Below, one piece after another: positions 22,296 through 34,655 of a DNA stretch of 64,000 nucleotides. Numbering within the stretch: position 1 is the first letter of the stretch; each line of letters begins with the position of its first letter. Where the stretch lies: assembly GCA_029747585.1 (NCBI GenBank), contig JAPEVF010000036.1, positions 1-64,000 on the forward strand, given 5' to 3'. The notes beneath the pieces were generated by a model. That model was not told the origin of the DNA, ran no database searches, and worked only from the letters and a program-made list of their open reading frames with translations. A program made the position numbers and the translations under genes. The stretch comes from Pleurotus djamor. Its lineage: Eukaryota > Basidiomycota > Agaricomycetes > Agaricales > Pleurotaceae.

Positions 22296-24401
22296 CGAGT
22301 GGGTGTATGGTGGTGTGGTGAGGTTCGTTGACGTTGGCGTTGTCGATGCGTATGGTGTCGTTGGTGTCGGTGTCAGCGTCGTTCGTAGTGTGGTAGAGGA
22401 TGGTTGGATGGTTCAGAANTGGGTGTTACTACGTTCTCTCTCCAGGTCCCTTCCCTCCCTCTCCGGGCTACACTTATATATATCTCCATCCCCATCTTCA
22501 CTCCCGTCCCATGTAATCTGAATATCTCGTATCTCGTAAAAAAACCTACCCCTTGCACATTTTAACCTTTTCCTGGGAAATCTCCCAACCAGTCCACCAA
22601 CCCACCTTCAATACTAATAAATGCATAAACGAACCAGGTTCGTCCCTTCATCTCCCTCTCTCGAAATTGAAAACGGGAAACACCCCTTCCTTTCCTTTCC
22701 TTCCCAGTTCCCTCTGGCCCCATACTCAGATAATACGAATTCAAACACAGCGACAAATAAACCCTTCCTTCATTTATTATTACATTCCTTTTCCATTTAT
22801 TATTATTGTTATTATAATATTATCCTTTTATTGATATTATTTTTATTGTCGTTCGGGAACTCTTGATCAAGATCCCCTCTGGATCACGATCTTCCTTGTG
22901 CATCAACCCGTCCTTGTGCATCCTTCACGGTCCTTGTACTGGGTTGGTGGCTGGCTTTGGCTTGTCCCACATCCCCGGTCCAAGTCCACACCGCGAGCCA
23001 GCGACCCGTTCACCATAATGATATCCATTGATGATTTCCCTCCACCTCCCAATGCGTAAATTACCCAATTACCCAATTATTGATTTCGAGTTCGTTCAAC
23101 GATTGTGTGAATCAAAATCAACAATCCGATCGATCGCTCATCCCACCATTAACGCAACATGCAAACGCAAACGCACCCTTGAAGTCTCTCTCTCTCACTC
23201 ACTTGCGTATAACACCCGCTTTGAACCGTGAAGATCCCGTCGCCTCCACCCTCCCATCCTTCTCATCTTTCATCCTCCCATCCTTCTCATCGTGCATCCC
23301 TTCTCACCATGCATGATGTATGTATGTACTGGGCGATGTGCGATGTGCCACGCTGTGTATTATATCATGTACGCTGCACGTTGAATACGGGGTGACACGA
23401 CCACGACCCACGTCCACGACTTTGCTTTAGGATCCTCGTCGTCGTTGTCGTGTCGTCGTGTCGTCGTGTCGTGCCCATGATGTCAGTCAACCGTATACGT
23501 ATACGTACTCTGAGTATACGCACAAAGTCACTTGAGGACTTGTAGATCCCGTCTCCCGTCCGAAGCACTCAGACCGCCGTCACCCCAATTCCAATGCCCT
23601 TGTTGCCTCATGGGGCCTTCTCTAGAGCCCAACTGGGAGGTGTACTTCTAAGACTACTGGGTCCACTTCCACTTCTACTGTAGGTGAGGTGTAGTGGCTG
23701 ACGCCAGTCCTCACCTAGAATCGTACGTACATGTTTCGTTTTACTCATTCCGCAGTCTCCTCCTATCCGCACCATATACATTATCTCATCGGCCTCATGC
23801 AGTTCTCGTGTAGGCTTCATAGAATTCGTATATAAACAATGTACCTAGTACATAGATAGACAGAGAATCACTACGGAACAATCCCTTCGCATCCGCATTG
23901 AAGGTGTGCACCAGGAGCAATAGTGACGGCAGCGACTCCTATCGTCTCCTGAACCGTGTCCAGGCGTCTCGGCGCCTGTGTTCCTCCAGTCCCTCATACC
24001 CGTTGGGTCAACATCCTCGCCGTCAGCCCGTTTGGGCATCTACACTACCAATTGAGTGAGTGAGCTATGCATGAGCCGAGTGTGAGTGAGCAGTGTGGAT
24101 TATGTATTATGTACATTTTGTGAGTACGTATCCGTGCGTGTGCTATGAACCGAGAGCTATGTACTATGTACTATGTATGGACTGCCTATACACCATTCCC
24201 TATCCTACTATCCTATGCCATACCCGACAGGCGCTATCCTATACTACACTCCCCTCCCCGCCTCGCATCCTACATACACTATTTCCAACAATACGCGTTA
24301 TATCGTGTCCGTGTCCGTGTCCGTATATACGCCATTCTCTCCCCATTACCCTCCCCCTCCTCCCCACCACCCCCCTCTTCTTCAACAAAAGAGTAAGAAT
24401 A
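22296..24401. other. Intergenic between WOPR and F-box genes
   Basis: The WOPR gene starts at its right-hand edge (22295), so this is its upstream region and the 3' flank of the next gene. It is about 2.1 kb with AT-rich and CT-rich patches. A long regulatory upstream region is common for WOPR genes, but no specific site is recognised. Short frames show no family resemblance. Confidence 0.55.
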
Positions 24402-27400
24402 CTACACATCCTCCCCCAACTCATCGTTCCTCGTAACAACAAACGCCCCTCCATACCCCACCCTCCCCACAGGCGTACGCGTCTCCCTCCACCTCCCCAC
24501 AAANGTTCACCCTCTCCCCCTCTGTACGATGCAAATACCCTGTAAACACCCACGTCCCATCAAACGCCTGCATCGAATCAACCTACATAACACCAAAATA
24601 TTAGGTCCTCGGCTGAGATGAAATGGAATTGGAAAAAAAGATGAATGAGGAAGGAAGGAGGGAAGGGAAGGAGGGGAAGGAAAGGAGAAGGAGGGAAGGA
24701 AGGGAAGGAGAGCGGAGGAAGGGAAGGGAGGTAGGGAGGAGAGAGGGGGGACGGAGATACTCACTGGACTCCTCACGAGCACCACCAACCCATCCCACGG
24801 ACGGACTCTTCCAATGATGGTGTAGTGGCCCCATGCGGCACCGTGTCGTTCGCCTGTCTGTGATAAACGAAACGGATAAACGTAAGTATTGAGCGCAATG
24901 CGATTTGATGTAATAGATTTGGATTTGGACGAAGATGGGAGCAAAGAAATGGAGTGAAGACAGGTAGGATAGATGGATGGAGGGTGAAGTGAAGTGAAGA
25001 AAGGTAGGACATGGAAGAGGAAAGGAAAGAGGAAGGAAGGAAAGGAGAGAACGTACCTCGCCGGTTACTAGGATATCACATATCCCACTCGACTCGTGTT
25101 CAACCGTATCCTCATATTCATCTCCATCGTCACCAGTGTCTTGGTCCATTCTCGCGTACCCATCCGAACCTACACGCACACATAAGCATACACTCAGCTT
25201 CTTAACACTCCAACGCGAACCAAAGCGAAATATAGACGATCACTCACCCTCATCGCCATCTTCAGTACTCACACTCGCACTCGCTCGTGTCCTGGGTCGA
25301 TTAGGGTCGTACGTATCATATCGAATATACCGACTGGTGGTATGGTCGTACACCTCAATCGCATCCTNAAAAACACAAAAAAAAAACGCGTCAAAACCAC
25401 AAAAAAAAAGCCACCACAAAACGCATCAAACGCAAAAAAGAAACACAAACGAAACATAGAGAACACTCACATCACCATCCTCACAAACCCTCACATCCGC
25501 CCCCCTCGGCACCCACGCATTCAACACATCATCTACTTCCCCATTCGCATAGTCGATCCCAACAGGCAGCGGCGTAGACGGATGATACAAGTGATGTTCG
25601 CGCAGCGTCATGTAGAGCGGTGGGAGAAATACGTGGAGTCCGGCTGCTTGGTGGGGGTATGGTTGGTGTTGGTTTTGTTGAGGTGGTTGAGATTGAGGTG
25701 GTTGAGGAAGGGGATTTTGAGGTTGAGGTGGTTGAGAAGAGGGATTTTGAGGTGGTTGAGGTGGTTGAGGTGGAAAAGGAAGGTCCGAATGGTATTCCTG
25801 ATGATGTACCATCTCCCGAAACCTCTGAAAATCCGGTTGCTACAATATAACCAAGAAACAAACACACATATCATGTTAGGATCGCGTTGTTCAAGGATAA
25901 GGATAGGGAGAAATGAAAATGAAAACGAAAGAACGGCAAGAGCAGGAGCGTGAGCAGGAGCAAGGATGATGAAGGTGAAAGGATGAAAAGAATAAGAGAA
26001 TGAAAAAAGGGAGAGGAAGACACATACGATAAACCTCCCACTCCACGTCCCCGAGAGCGTCCCAGGGCGGTACACCGGTCCCCTCAACGGCGACTCTTCT
26101 TCATTCCACGGATCGTAGCACGAAACGAGTCGACTCCAATCGGTGTCGTATTTCCTGCTTTCCTCTTCTTCCTCCTCTTCTTCATCCTCTCCATCTGCAT
26201 CATCCTCCTCACCACGCTCAACACACGGAACACCAACCCTAACACCCCAAGCCTCCCTAACATCCCCCGCCGTAGCCCTCACCCCAACCAAATCAGCTTC
26301 CTCCCGACTACTAGGCATCCTCGACGTATCCGGCGGGCCACGTTCATCCAGATTCGTCTCCCCGCGTGAGATATACAACAGTGTGGCGGAGGTGGAGAGG
26401 AGGGGGAGGGAGAGTGTGAGGGGGTGGGTGTAGTGTGTGGTGCGTGTTGCGGGTGGGAGGGGGAGGTGGGGATGATATGGGTAAAGGGGAGAGGAGGAGG
26501 AGGAGGAAGAGGAGGGAGGACGCGTATGATGACAGAGGGGGAGGTGGAAGCTTGTTGTTGGCGCGTAGACGTGTGGGTACTACAAGTGAGACGCGTTAGC
26601 ATTGTTATTCGATCGGGATAGTGACGAAGGGGGAGGGAAATTAAAACCTACCTGATATCCTGCTACGATGAGAGGATGCACAATGTCCATGATCATCTTC
26701 CGAATGGCGGGGTCTTCCCTTCGTAGACTCTCTGTGAAATGATGTCGATGAATCATTAATAAAGCGATAATTGGTGGAGGGGGAAAAGACATACGGCGAC
26801 TGGTGGTCAACCACATTATCCAAGTGATCAAGGACACCAATTCCACGTCCATTGGAGAGGGCGCGACGGCGGCTCGCAGGGCTGCAGGCAAGACACGCTC
26901 AATCCGTGCCCACCGAATCAACTGCGCGCGATTCAAGCCGTCGTTCTCCAACAACATCAGATACACCGTCCACCAATCCCCCTTCTCAACTCCACCACCC
27001 GCACTCAAAGAACACATCCTCAGCCTGCGCATAACCTCAAACCTCCTCCTCAGCTCGCCCGCCAAGCAGCCCGTGCGGTCCCACCTCTGGGAGAAGCGTC
27101 TCCCATAATGAAAGACGGACGCGTCGAATTTTACGCGGAAGACGGCGGCGTAGAGGTGTGTGGTTGTGTGGTGGTAGCTGAATATGGAGTGGAGTTTGCG
27201 GGAGAGGAGGGAGAGGGTTGTTAGGATTGCGGGAGGGCCGATGGTGGGAGGGGAGGAGAGAAGGACGGCGTAGAGGGCGATACGCTCGAGTATCTCTGGT
27301 GCGATCTGCTCGAATTTGGATAGCGACGTCGAGGTCACAGTCACATTGTAGTTCGCCGTCGAGGAGCCACTAGCACTAGCATTGGCGTTATTGTCGTCAT

Positions 27401-27437
27401 AGTTGTGGATATAGCGCAAGGAAGGGGGGCGATCCAT
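24402..27437 (-). CDS. F-box domain protein with GTWSGRF-type C-terminal region
   Basis: The N-terminal exon (27437 to about 26583) contains an F-box-like stretch, IAPEILERIALYAVLLSSPP with SLLSRKLHSIF, then a helical region reading LRRRFEVMRRLRMCSL and TWIMWLTTSRRMSFP. Later exons give an acidic segment, then SRLVSCYDPWNEEESPLRGP, GTLSGTWSGRFI, PPLYMTLREHHLYHPSTPLP, DAIEVYDHTTSRYIRYDTYD, SSGICDILVTGE, ERHGAAWGHYTIIGRVRPWD and finally AFDGTWVFTGYLHRTEGERV with AFVVTRNDELGEDV. This architecture occurs in agaric F-box proteins of unknown target. F-box proteins normally recruit substrates to SCF ubiquitin ligases. Dropping the N at 24504 restores the final frame. A repeated Gln/Pro tract lies before PPLYMTLR. 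Confidence 0.75.
24625..24760 (+). repeat. Polypurine GGAAGG-type tract in F-box gene intron
   Basis: About 135 bases are almost pure A and G on the plus strand (pyrimidine-rich on the coding minus strand), built of GGAAGG, GAAGG and AGGG units. The tract lies inside an intron near the 3' end of the F-box gene. Such tracts can form triplex or quadruplex structures. Confidence 0.8.
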
Positions 27438-28699
27438 GACCAGCTACGCCCTCCCCGGAGGAACGATTCATCCAATAAGTAGTCCATGCCTTCTTGCAGT
27501 GTGAGGGTGGGAGGACGCGGCCCATTTCCAATCGCAAATTCGCAAAGGCGAGGAACAACATCAGAGACACTATCGCATCGGAGCGGCCAACTCTCATTGT
27601 ATAAAAAAAATTGATCGCCGTTTCTCGCTTCCTAGGGACGTGTGCTGGAAAAGGAAACTTGAGGTGCATTAGGTAATGTTTGGGCGCGATGGGAGGCCAA
27701 AAAGGTGACGTTGACGGTGGGTTGGCGTTCAGAGGTTCGGCGGTATGCTGTGTCTATCACCGAGAGTCCTCCCAGGTCTGCATTGCCAGCAGCTGCACTC
27801 GACAGCGGATAATGTCGAAAGTTGGAAAGAGCGGGAGTTGGAACTTGGAATTGAAAACAAGGTTCTCGGGGCCTTGCGGTAAACCTGTTGACGCCACCTC
27901 GCATAATGACTTTCCCACGCTTTCTGTTGTTGCTTCCAAGGTCGCCGCCTCCTCTCCACACCCACGATATTCAACGTCAACGTTCAACCGCCGGTTCTCT
28001 CTTGCTCCGCTCCACTTGTCATGCACTCACGACATAACGCATAATGTACCAAACAGTGCGATATATGCGGCATATGACTCGAATTCGAATTTCTTCAAGA
28101 AATCTCCGCCACCGCGTCCTCTCCCACACTAGTCCCAGCACAAATCGCGTTCTTGCCTTCTGGTGCTGATCGCTCCCTCCATCCCAGCCTGCCACAAACG
28201 CGTGCCTAAGCCTTCTTCTCACCGACATCTCACCTCCCTTCGCCTCTCTTCACCCATTGTGAATCTGATCTTGGGGGTATGTAGGTCCTCCCCAACATTA
28301 GACGCGACTCCCACGCGGTGCAACTTCCTTTCAATTCAGCATCACCTTTTCTGGACGCTCGCCGATCCCGCCACTTCTTAGCCGCCCCCGAAAAATAGCG
28401 GGAACCACTCCGATGATGAACGTTCGAGTGCGTAATATTAATATGATTGTTGAATGTTGATGCATGATGCATGATACGTTGGGGGGGGGTCTTTCGGAAT
28501 CGGCTAGGTCCTCCATATGTACCGCTTCTATGCCTCAAAGTGGAATATGAACTGTGTATGCGTTTGGGACGGAGAGGTTCGCCATCGCGAGAAGCCAAGG
28601 CCCAAGCGTCAGCTTCAAGTTCCTCACGTAGCTGTACCCTGTAGCTGTAGGTGTACGTATGGGTACGTTAACCCATAGGACCGTTCAACCGTATGCCCG

Positions 28700-29490
28700 T
28701 ATGCCCGTACGATCATGACCGCGATCGACTTACCTCCGCCTGCTCTACTCTATGTAGACATGTCCGTCTTGAGATGAGCCTTCCGTCCGTCCGTCTTCGC
28801 GCAATTCAATGAATGACGGCATCCTCTCATTACTCCCATTCTCATGATGCATGATGCATGACGCAAGATACACCATGATGGGATGGCCCTGAAGGTTGGA
28901 GCCCGCTCGAGAGGCCTGAGAGTCCACGTTCAATGATGCCTCACGCATCCACGCACGATGCTTCGGACTCCCGACGGCCACTGTCAGTCCAGGGAAAAAA
29001 GGAAAGAACAAAGAACAGAGGGGAAGAAGGGGAAAGCTTCTAAACATTTTTTTAAAATTAAAATTAACGTTTGACCACGGTATGCTCGTGACCGCGACTG
29101 ACTTCCCTCCGCCTGCCCTAGAGTCTATGCAGATCAGGTTAAGAGTTATGACAATGTCCGTCCTCCATCCTCCGTATTCCGTATTCCGTATTCCCTGAAT
29201 ATTGAATGACGGCATCGTCTCGTTACTCTCATGATGCAAGCGTGATGCGTGTGGACTGTGGAATGAAAGGTTGAACACACGGTTAGGATGGCCCTGAGGG
29301 TCTGAAGCTCTGAAGCTCTGAAGGTCTGAAGGTTGGAGCCGGCCTGAAAGTTTCCTGTTCTTGTTGAACCTTGATCCATTCTACACCATACATCACGCAC
29401 GATGTTTGGGACGCCCGACGGACCACGGTGCATCATACTCATACACGAAAGGTCACGGCAGGGAAAGCCTCAAGAAACTTCCAAACATAC
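28700..29490. repeat. Diverged tandem duplication, two units of about 350-400 bases
   Basis: Unit 1 (about 28700-29050) and unit 2 (about 29075-29490) share ordered blocks in the same orientation: CGTGACCGCGA-like, CTCCGCCTGC, TGAATGACGGCATC, GGATGGCCCTGA, GGTTGGAGCC, CACGATG followed by CCCGACGG, and a final purine-rich part. Unit 2 is lengthened by small internal repeats, CTGAAG units at 29301-29340 and ATTCCGT units near 29170. Confidence 0.75.
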
Positions 29491-31851
29491 TAAGTACTTA
29501 CCAGTTTCATACTCCCGCGACTCAAGTCTCACGCGTTCAACGGACTTTTATACTTACATGCGAAGGGTAGGCCGATCAAAATTATGAAAGATGGACATGT
29601 CGCTACCTCACCAGTCGCAGAGGCCGACTTTTCAGGGACGCTATTTCCACCCATCCATCTTCCATCATCTACATCATACGTCACCACAAGCGTCCCAGGA
29701 GAACAATAGGGACGGAAGACGGGGGGACGGGAACAAAATGTGGGAAGAAAACCATGTCCATTGTCCATTACCAGGACCCAGGACTGAAATCACCGAGAAA
29801 CTGAAGGACAGGAAACTCTCACCGTCATCACCGTCAATTTCACCTCCCTTGACCACGTCCTTATCTCTCCCTCTCTCTCGCTAATTGGCGTACTCTAGCG
29901 GCGTGAGGGTACATTTCCCCCTTTCACGCGTTCAACGTTCAACACACTCTTAGGTATGTATGCACGTTTAAATCTGCATTCTCACAGGAGAGCGTACATA
30001 CTCTATAGTAAGTACGCGTTTCCATTCCGTGACTTTCCAGAATCCACATCTCTTCAAAAATTCAAAAACTTCAAAAATTCGAAACTTGCAAGACTTGCAA
30101 GTCTTTGGCGTGTTGGTGTAAACGCGCTGGTGTTGAAAAAGAGTCCGAGTCAGAAGAAAGGGTTTACCCTATCCTAGCGTAGCCCTCGGCGCTCCGAGGA
30201 TATTTGGACAACGAACGCGAATTCGAAAAAGATTGCAAAGAACAAAGAACAAAGGTAATGAGAAATGAAAAGACGTGATGATTTTTTTCCTGATTGATGA
30301 TCGGCGGTATTTGGTCAACATTGGTGGGTACATACGTGGGTGCACCGCAATATCTGGACTCTGGACTCCGGTATAAATGCGTCGGCGTTGACGCGTCGTT
30401 GATGGGTGATAGTCGATAGGTGACATGTTCGGAGAGAGTGGGAGAGTACTCAGGATAATCAATCTCTTCTTCTAGGTGCTGGGTAAACACTTTCAACGCG
30501 CTGCTGACACCAGCATTGAGTTTGTGTTGCAGAGAAACGCGACGTTGGTTCAACGTTGTTGGCTGGAAGTAGATGAAATTGGACCCTGTGATAATCGTTA
30601 GGGGAACGGAAAGGGTCCCTCAGGGATCTCCTCTCGCGAAATCTATCCTTCCGGTCAGCTTGAGGTCCGACCATCTCAGCGCTGGTTGCGCTCTCCTCAT
30701 GAATTGAGCGGAATATAAGATCCCATGAGCTAAGATCCCCGCCCATTTCCGGTCAAGCGTTGGGAGAAGAACTCTGAACTTGTGCCTGAACTTCGGTTCG
30801 CGAAGTTAGGAGGCGGGAAAGGGACGCTTAGGGATTCCCCCTCTCCCCTTTCCTGAGCGAGCCATCGCTCCGGTCAAGCTTATCATCCAAGTAGTAACAG
30901 TTTACCCTCTTCGCTTCCTAGCTCAGATTTCAATCTAATCCAATCGTCATGCTCCATTCATTTATTTTGATCATTGTTTTTCATTTTATTCCAGGAAATC
31001 GGCTAGGGCGTCTGTTTTTGTGTTGTTTTTGTTTTCGGTCCAAACTTGCGCCAAGTTCCCGGACTTACGTCCTTGCAAGCTTTATTATTGATAAGATGTA
31101 AGATGGGGACCGAGCGGAAGGTGAGTTTGTTGATGTGTTGTGTATGACATGACATAACATGGCCCTTGGGCAGTTCGGTTCGTTTCATCGTTTCGTAAGG
31201 GTTTTTTCCTCGTTGCCGTTGCCGTTCAAGTTGTGTTGTGGTCTTTGTCTCCGAGAAATGAGTCCGGGGCCTTTTGGCAGTGAACGGTGCATGGTGGTTT
31301 GTACGTCCGTCCGTTCATTCGTTCATTTGTTCGTCCGACTTGACAAGTTGACGTTGACACGCTTGAGAAGGCTCTTTGATTTCATAGGTCTCCGAGTGCA
31401 TGGCTACTCGAGTCTCCCAGTATCCAGATCGATTGACCGGAAACGCCTGACCTTGTTCAGCTAGAAAGCTTGCCCTTGACGAGTGATGCATGATGCGTGA
31501 CGGACCGACGTTTTCTTTGCCGTTTATAGACTATAGGATGATATCGATCGACCCCGAGAGTCGGTGCACACTGCAGGTTCGTACTGGGATGATGATATAT
31601 AGGATATAGAACGTGTCCATCCTCGTTTCATTTACCCCAGGCCAGTCACGTACGTGTACTTACGTCCAGATTGGTTGGACCTTGAAGCTTGATGAAGACC
31701 TTGATATGATGTGTCAGTATCATAATGTATCAGCCTCCCCTCCTAGTAGTATCACATTGACGGGGGTAGAGGGGGAATCTGGTCATCCCGTGGTGCGTTT
31801 ACTTCCTTGTAATGAATGAACGTGAACGTGAGGGATGAGTGTTAATTTACG

Positions 31852-31877
31852 CTTACACTTACACTTACACTTACACT
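31852..31877 (+). repeat. CTTACA hexamer microsatellite
   Basis: About four tandem copies of CTTACA lie in the gene-poor region. Nearby CGTTTCC repeats are also present. Confidence 0.8.
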
Positions 31878-33207
31878 AAGAGACAGAGGCTCACGGTTTC
31901 GGCTTATCGCGTTTCCGTTTCCGTTTCATGCGATGCGTCGTACGCGTAAAGCCTAACATGAGGAAACGACGGAAATACACAAAAGCATAACCTATGACCC
32001 ATGGTTCATGATTCATGATTCATGAACATGACATGAACCAGGAATGAACGAACATGAACGATAACCAGTTCTCTGTCATCCCGATTTTACCACTTCCGAT
32101 AAGTCATCACGGATGGGCGGAACTCAAAACGCAAAACGTGTATAGATTACTATGGTTAAATCAAGGCAATTGAAGCCGTTATCATGGGAGACACGGAAGG
32201 GACGGGAAGGAGAATTCATATTGTTCGCGGGGATGATGAGGGCCTTAGACCAGGATTACGGACTCGGGGGTTATAGTTCGATTCAAGAAGTAAGAAGTAA
32301 AGCAGGATGTGACGCGGTATCGATGGTTTTAAAAAAAGCTATCCGGAACTTGGAAGGAAACTGTGTGAGGTAGCGGTCGCTCGCTGTGGGTGAGAGGAGA
32401 ATGGAAGGGGGAAGAGCGGGGGAACTCGAGAAGGAGGGATAAGGAGGGAAGCATGGAGAAGCAGCTAATGTGAGGGGAAGGGTAAGGGATATCATGATGG
32501 TACGAACCGCGAGCAACTCATAGTAACCGCACCGACAGGCGACAGCAAGTGTGGTGGTGATAAGAAAGTTTGACATTGCAGGGAAGGGAAACAAACCACA
32601 TCAAGCCGCCGGCAGATTCACGAATAAGATTACAAGGGAAACTAAGGGAGGGAACAACGAAGAAACGAAGAGAAGCAATCGTAGAAAGGTGGGTCATAAG
32701 CGGGTGAATGGGGGAAGATAGCTTCAGCTTGGAAAAACAGAAAGACAACATGTGTGGCGGGTTTGAACATACGTGAAGGTTATGTGGGCCTATCATAGAG
32801 CGTTACACGCGTGTGTATGTCAACGTCCACGCTTTTGACCACGATGGGAAACGAACGATAGCGAGCTTAACTGATTAAGGGGGACGAGGGGAGGGAATGG
32901 GGAAATTAGAATGATGATGATGTCACGCATTCACCGGGTCGAATGGGCTAGCGAAGTACTAGCAGTGGTATATGTTTGTTTGTTTCTCGATCGATGAACG
33001 TGTTCTGTGGTTCTTTCGGATTGCGTAACGTGTTGGATAGGCTCGTCCCGACATTAGGCTCGTCGTCCCGGAGATTTGAAGAATGTGTGGTTGGGTGGGT
33101 GGGATACCACGATGCGTTTTGATATAGGTTGAACGCGCAATCACACTATCTTCCAATTGGTTCTAGAACAGACACTGGGTATAGACGGTGGCACCGTTGT
33201 ATCGCCT

Positions 33208-34655
33208 TTATGGGCATTCAGAAGGATCCCAGTCGGTCACGAGGTCTAAGGTACCCATGAATTCGTATTAGCTTCGCGGAGGGTCCGGAGGAGGGGAGGA
33301 AGACAGCAAAGAGAGTAAAAGGCTCACTCTCGTTAAGACCGTCCAGCTGTAGCATATCGTCGGGGCTAAGCTCGAAGTCAAAGAGCTTGGTGTTCGCGAT
33401 AATGCGTGCCTTGGTGACCGACTTGGGGAGAGGGATGAACCCCTATGATTTTGATGACATGCGTGTTATAATTGTAACAAGCTACGAGCGACCAATGAAA
33501 AACATGCCTTTTGCAGTGAGTAACGAAGGAGTATCTGGGCCGGTGTCTTCTTGTGTTTTTCCGATATGCTGGCAATAGACGGATGGTCGAAGCGAAAGCC
33601 GCGTACTAGCGGCGCCCAAGCCTACGCAACCATCGTTTTTCAGCGATGTGAGTAGAGCGGAGATTAAGGTGGGGAAGGTGGGTCGGTAATTGCCTACCTC
33701 TAGGGCAATATTCCTCTCATTGCAAAACGTCACCACGTCTACACGTGTCATGAATGGATGGAGGTCGATCTATATTTTGAACGAAATCGTGACGATGATG
33801 CGATACGATGATGGGTATCAGATCGCGCCGAGTGTTGAAAGCATATTTTTGTCAAAGTACTCACCTGGTTGACTGCGGGTAAAGGGAGTCCAGATTCCGC
33901 TATCTCTGTGAGGTGTCGTACGCCGAAGCAGCTGACACCAATGCTCTTGAGAATGCCTTCTTCCCGGGCCTCAGAGATGGCTTTCCACGCCTGGAGGCGT
34001 GCTTCTTTGCCTCCGAGAGGACCGTGAATGAGATAGAGGTCTATGTAACCCAGACCACACTGATCCAACGCATTTTTAATGGCTGTCTTAGTGTGCTCGT
34101 AACCGTTGTTCATCTTGAGCTTAGTTGTATAGAAAATGTCGGCGCGTGGCGTTCCAGAGCGGCGGCAGAAATCGAGGATGGCTTGGCCGCATTCCTTCTC
34201 GTTTTCGTACCACTCTGCAGAGTCCTAACACGAGGATCAGTGGGTCAGATGTTTCACATTTTCCGTCGAGACATTCGGACGGGGAGGTCTGGGTCTATAA
34301 CCTTGAGTGACTCACCACATGCCTGTAGCCTGCCTGAGAAGGGACATTAACTCGTTCAGGTTCGTTATCGTCTACGGATTTAAGGACCGAACTGATTTAC
34401 CTCAAGAGCCCAGAGCACGCAGTTATAAGCATCCTTTCCATCAAGTTCGTAGGTTCCTAAGCACGAAGGAAGAAAGAGTTTTTCACTTCTAAGCTATAAT
34501 CAAAGACAGCGGATCTACAGGGCCGTACGCACCAAATCCCAGGATTGGGATCTCATTTCCGTCGAGGAGCTACAATCATGGGTTATCATTGCCAGATTCT
34601 GAATGCTTCTGTTCTGCTATACCTTTCGCTTTGACTGGAATGTCAGTTCGGACAT
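33208..34655 (-). CDS. Aldo-keto reductase
   Basis: This is an NAD(P)H-dependent aldo-keto reductase of the xylose/glycerol reductase-like type. Start MSELTFQSKRK is followed by LLDGNEIPILGFGTYEL. The catalytic tetrad is visible: Asp and Tyr in DSAEWYENE, Lys in YTTKLKMNNGYEHT, His in YLIHGPLGG. Cofactor-side elements include IGVSCFGVRHL, NQVDLHPFM and GFIPLPKSVTKARI. The protein ends FELSPDDMLQLDGL, then VTDWDPSECP, typical of the superfamily, about 300 residues. About eight exons are needed. One intron starts with GC (at 33507, after LLRYSLQK) and splices in phase to GFIPLPK. The substrate cannot be inferred. Confidence 0.9.

Larger units (their letters stand above)
27438..33207. other. Gene-poor, repeat-bearing region
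   Basis: Almost 5.8 kb lies between the start of the F-box gene and the 3' end of the aldo-keto reductase without a supportable gene. Open frames are short, lack family resemblance and do not join by splice sites. The region has recurring GCATGATGCATGATGC-like motifs (near 28455, 28845, 31486), a diverged tandem duplication at 28700-29490 and hexamer repeats. A candidate frame at 30164-30553 (minus) was considered but could not be supported. A long non-coding transcript or decayed transposon is possible. Confidence 0.55.

Noticed and set aside
30164..30553. Minus-strand open frame of 129 codons in the gene-poor region
   Set aside because: No family resemblance, no adjoining exons with good splice sites, and composition like the flanks.
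31852..31877. CTTACA repeat as a possible telomere-like array
   Set aside because: The unit is not the fungal TTAGGG type and the array is very short and internal.
32152..32373. Plus-strand open frame of 73 codons
   Set aside because: Short, unsupported by motifs or splice partners; within a repeat-bearing region.
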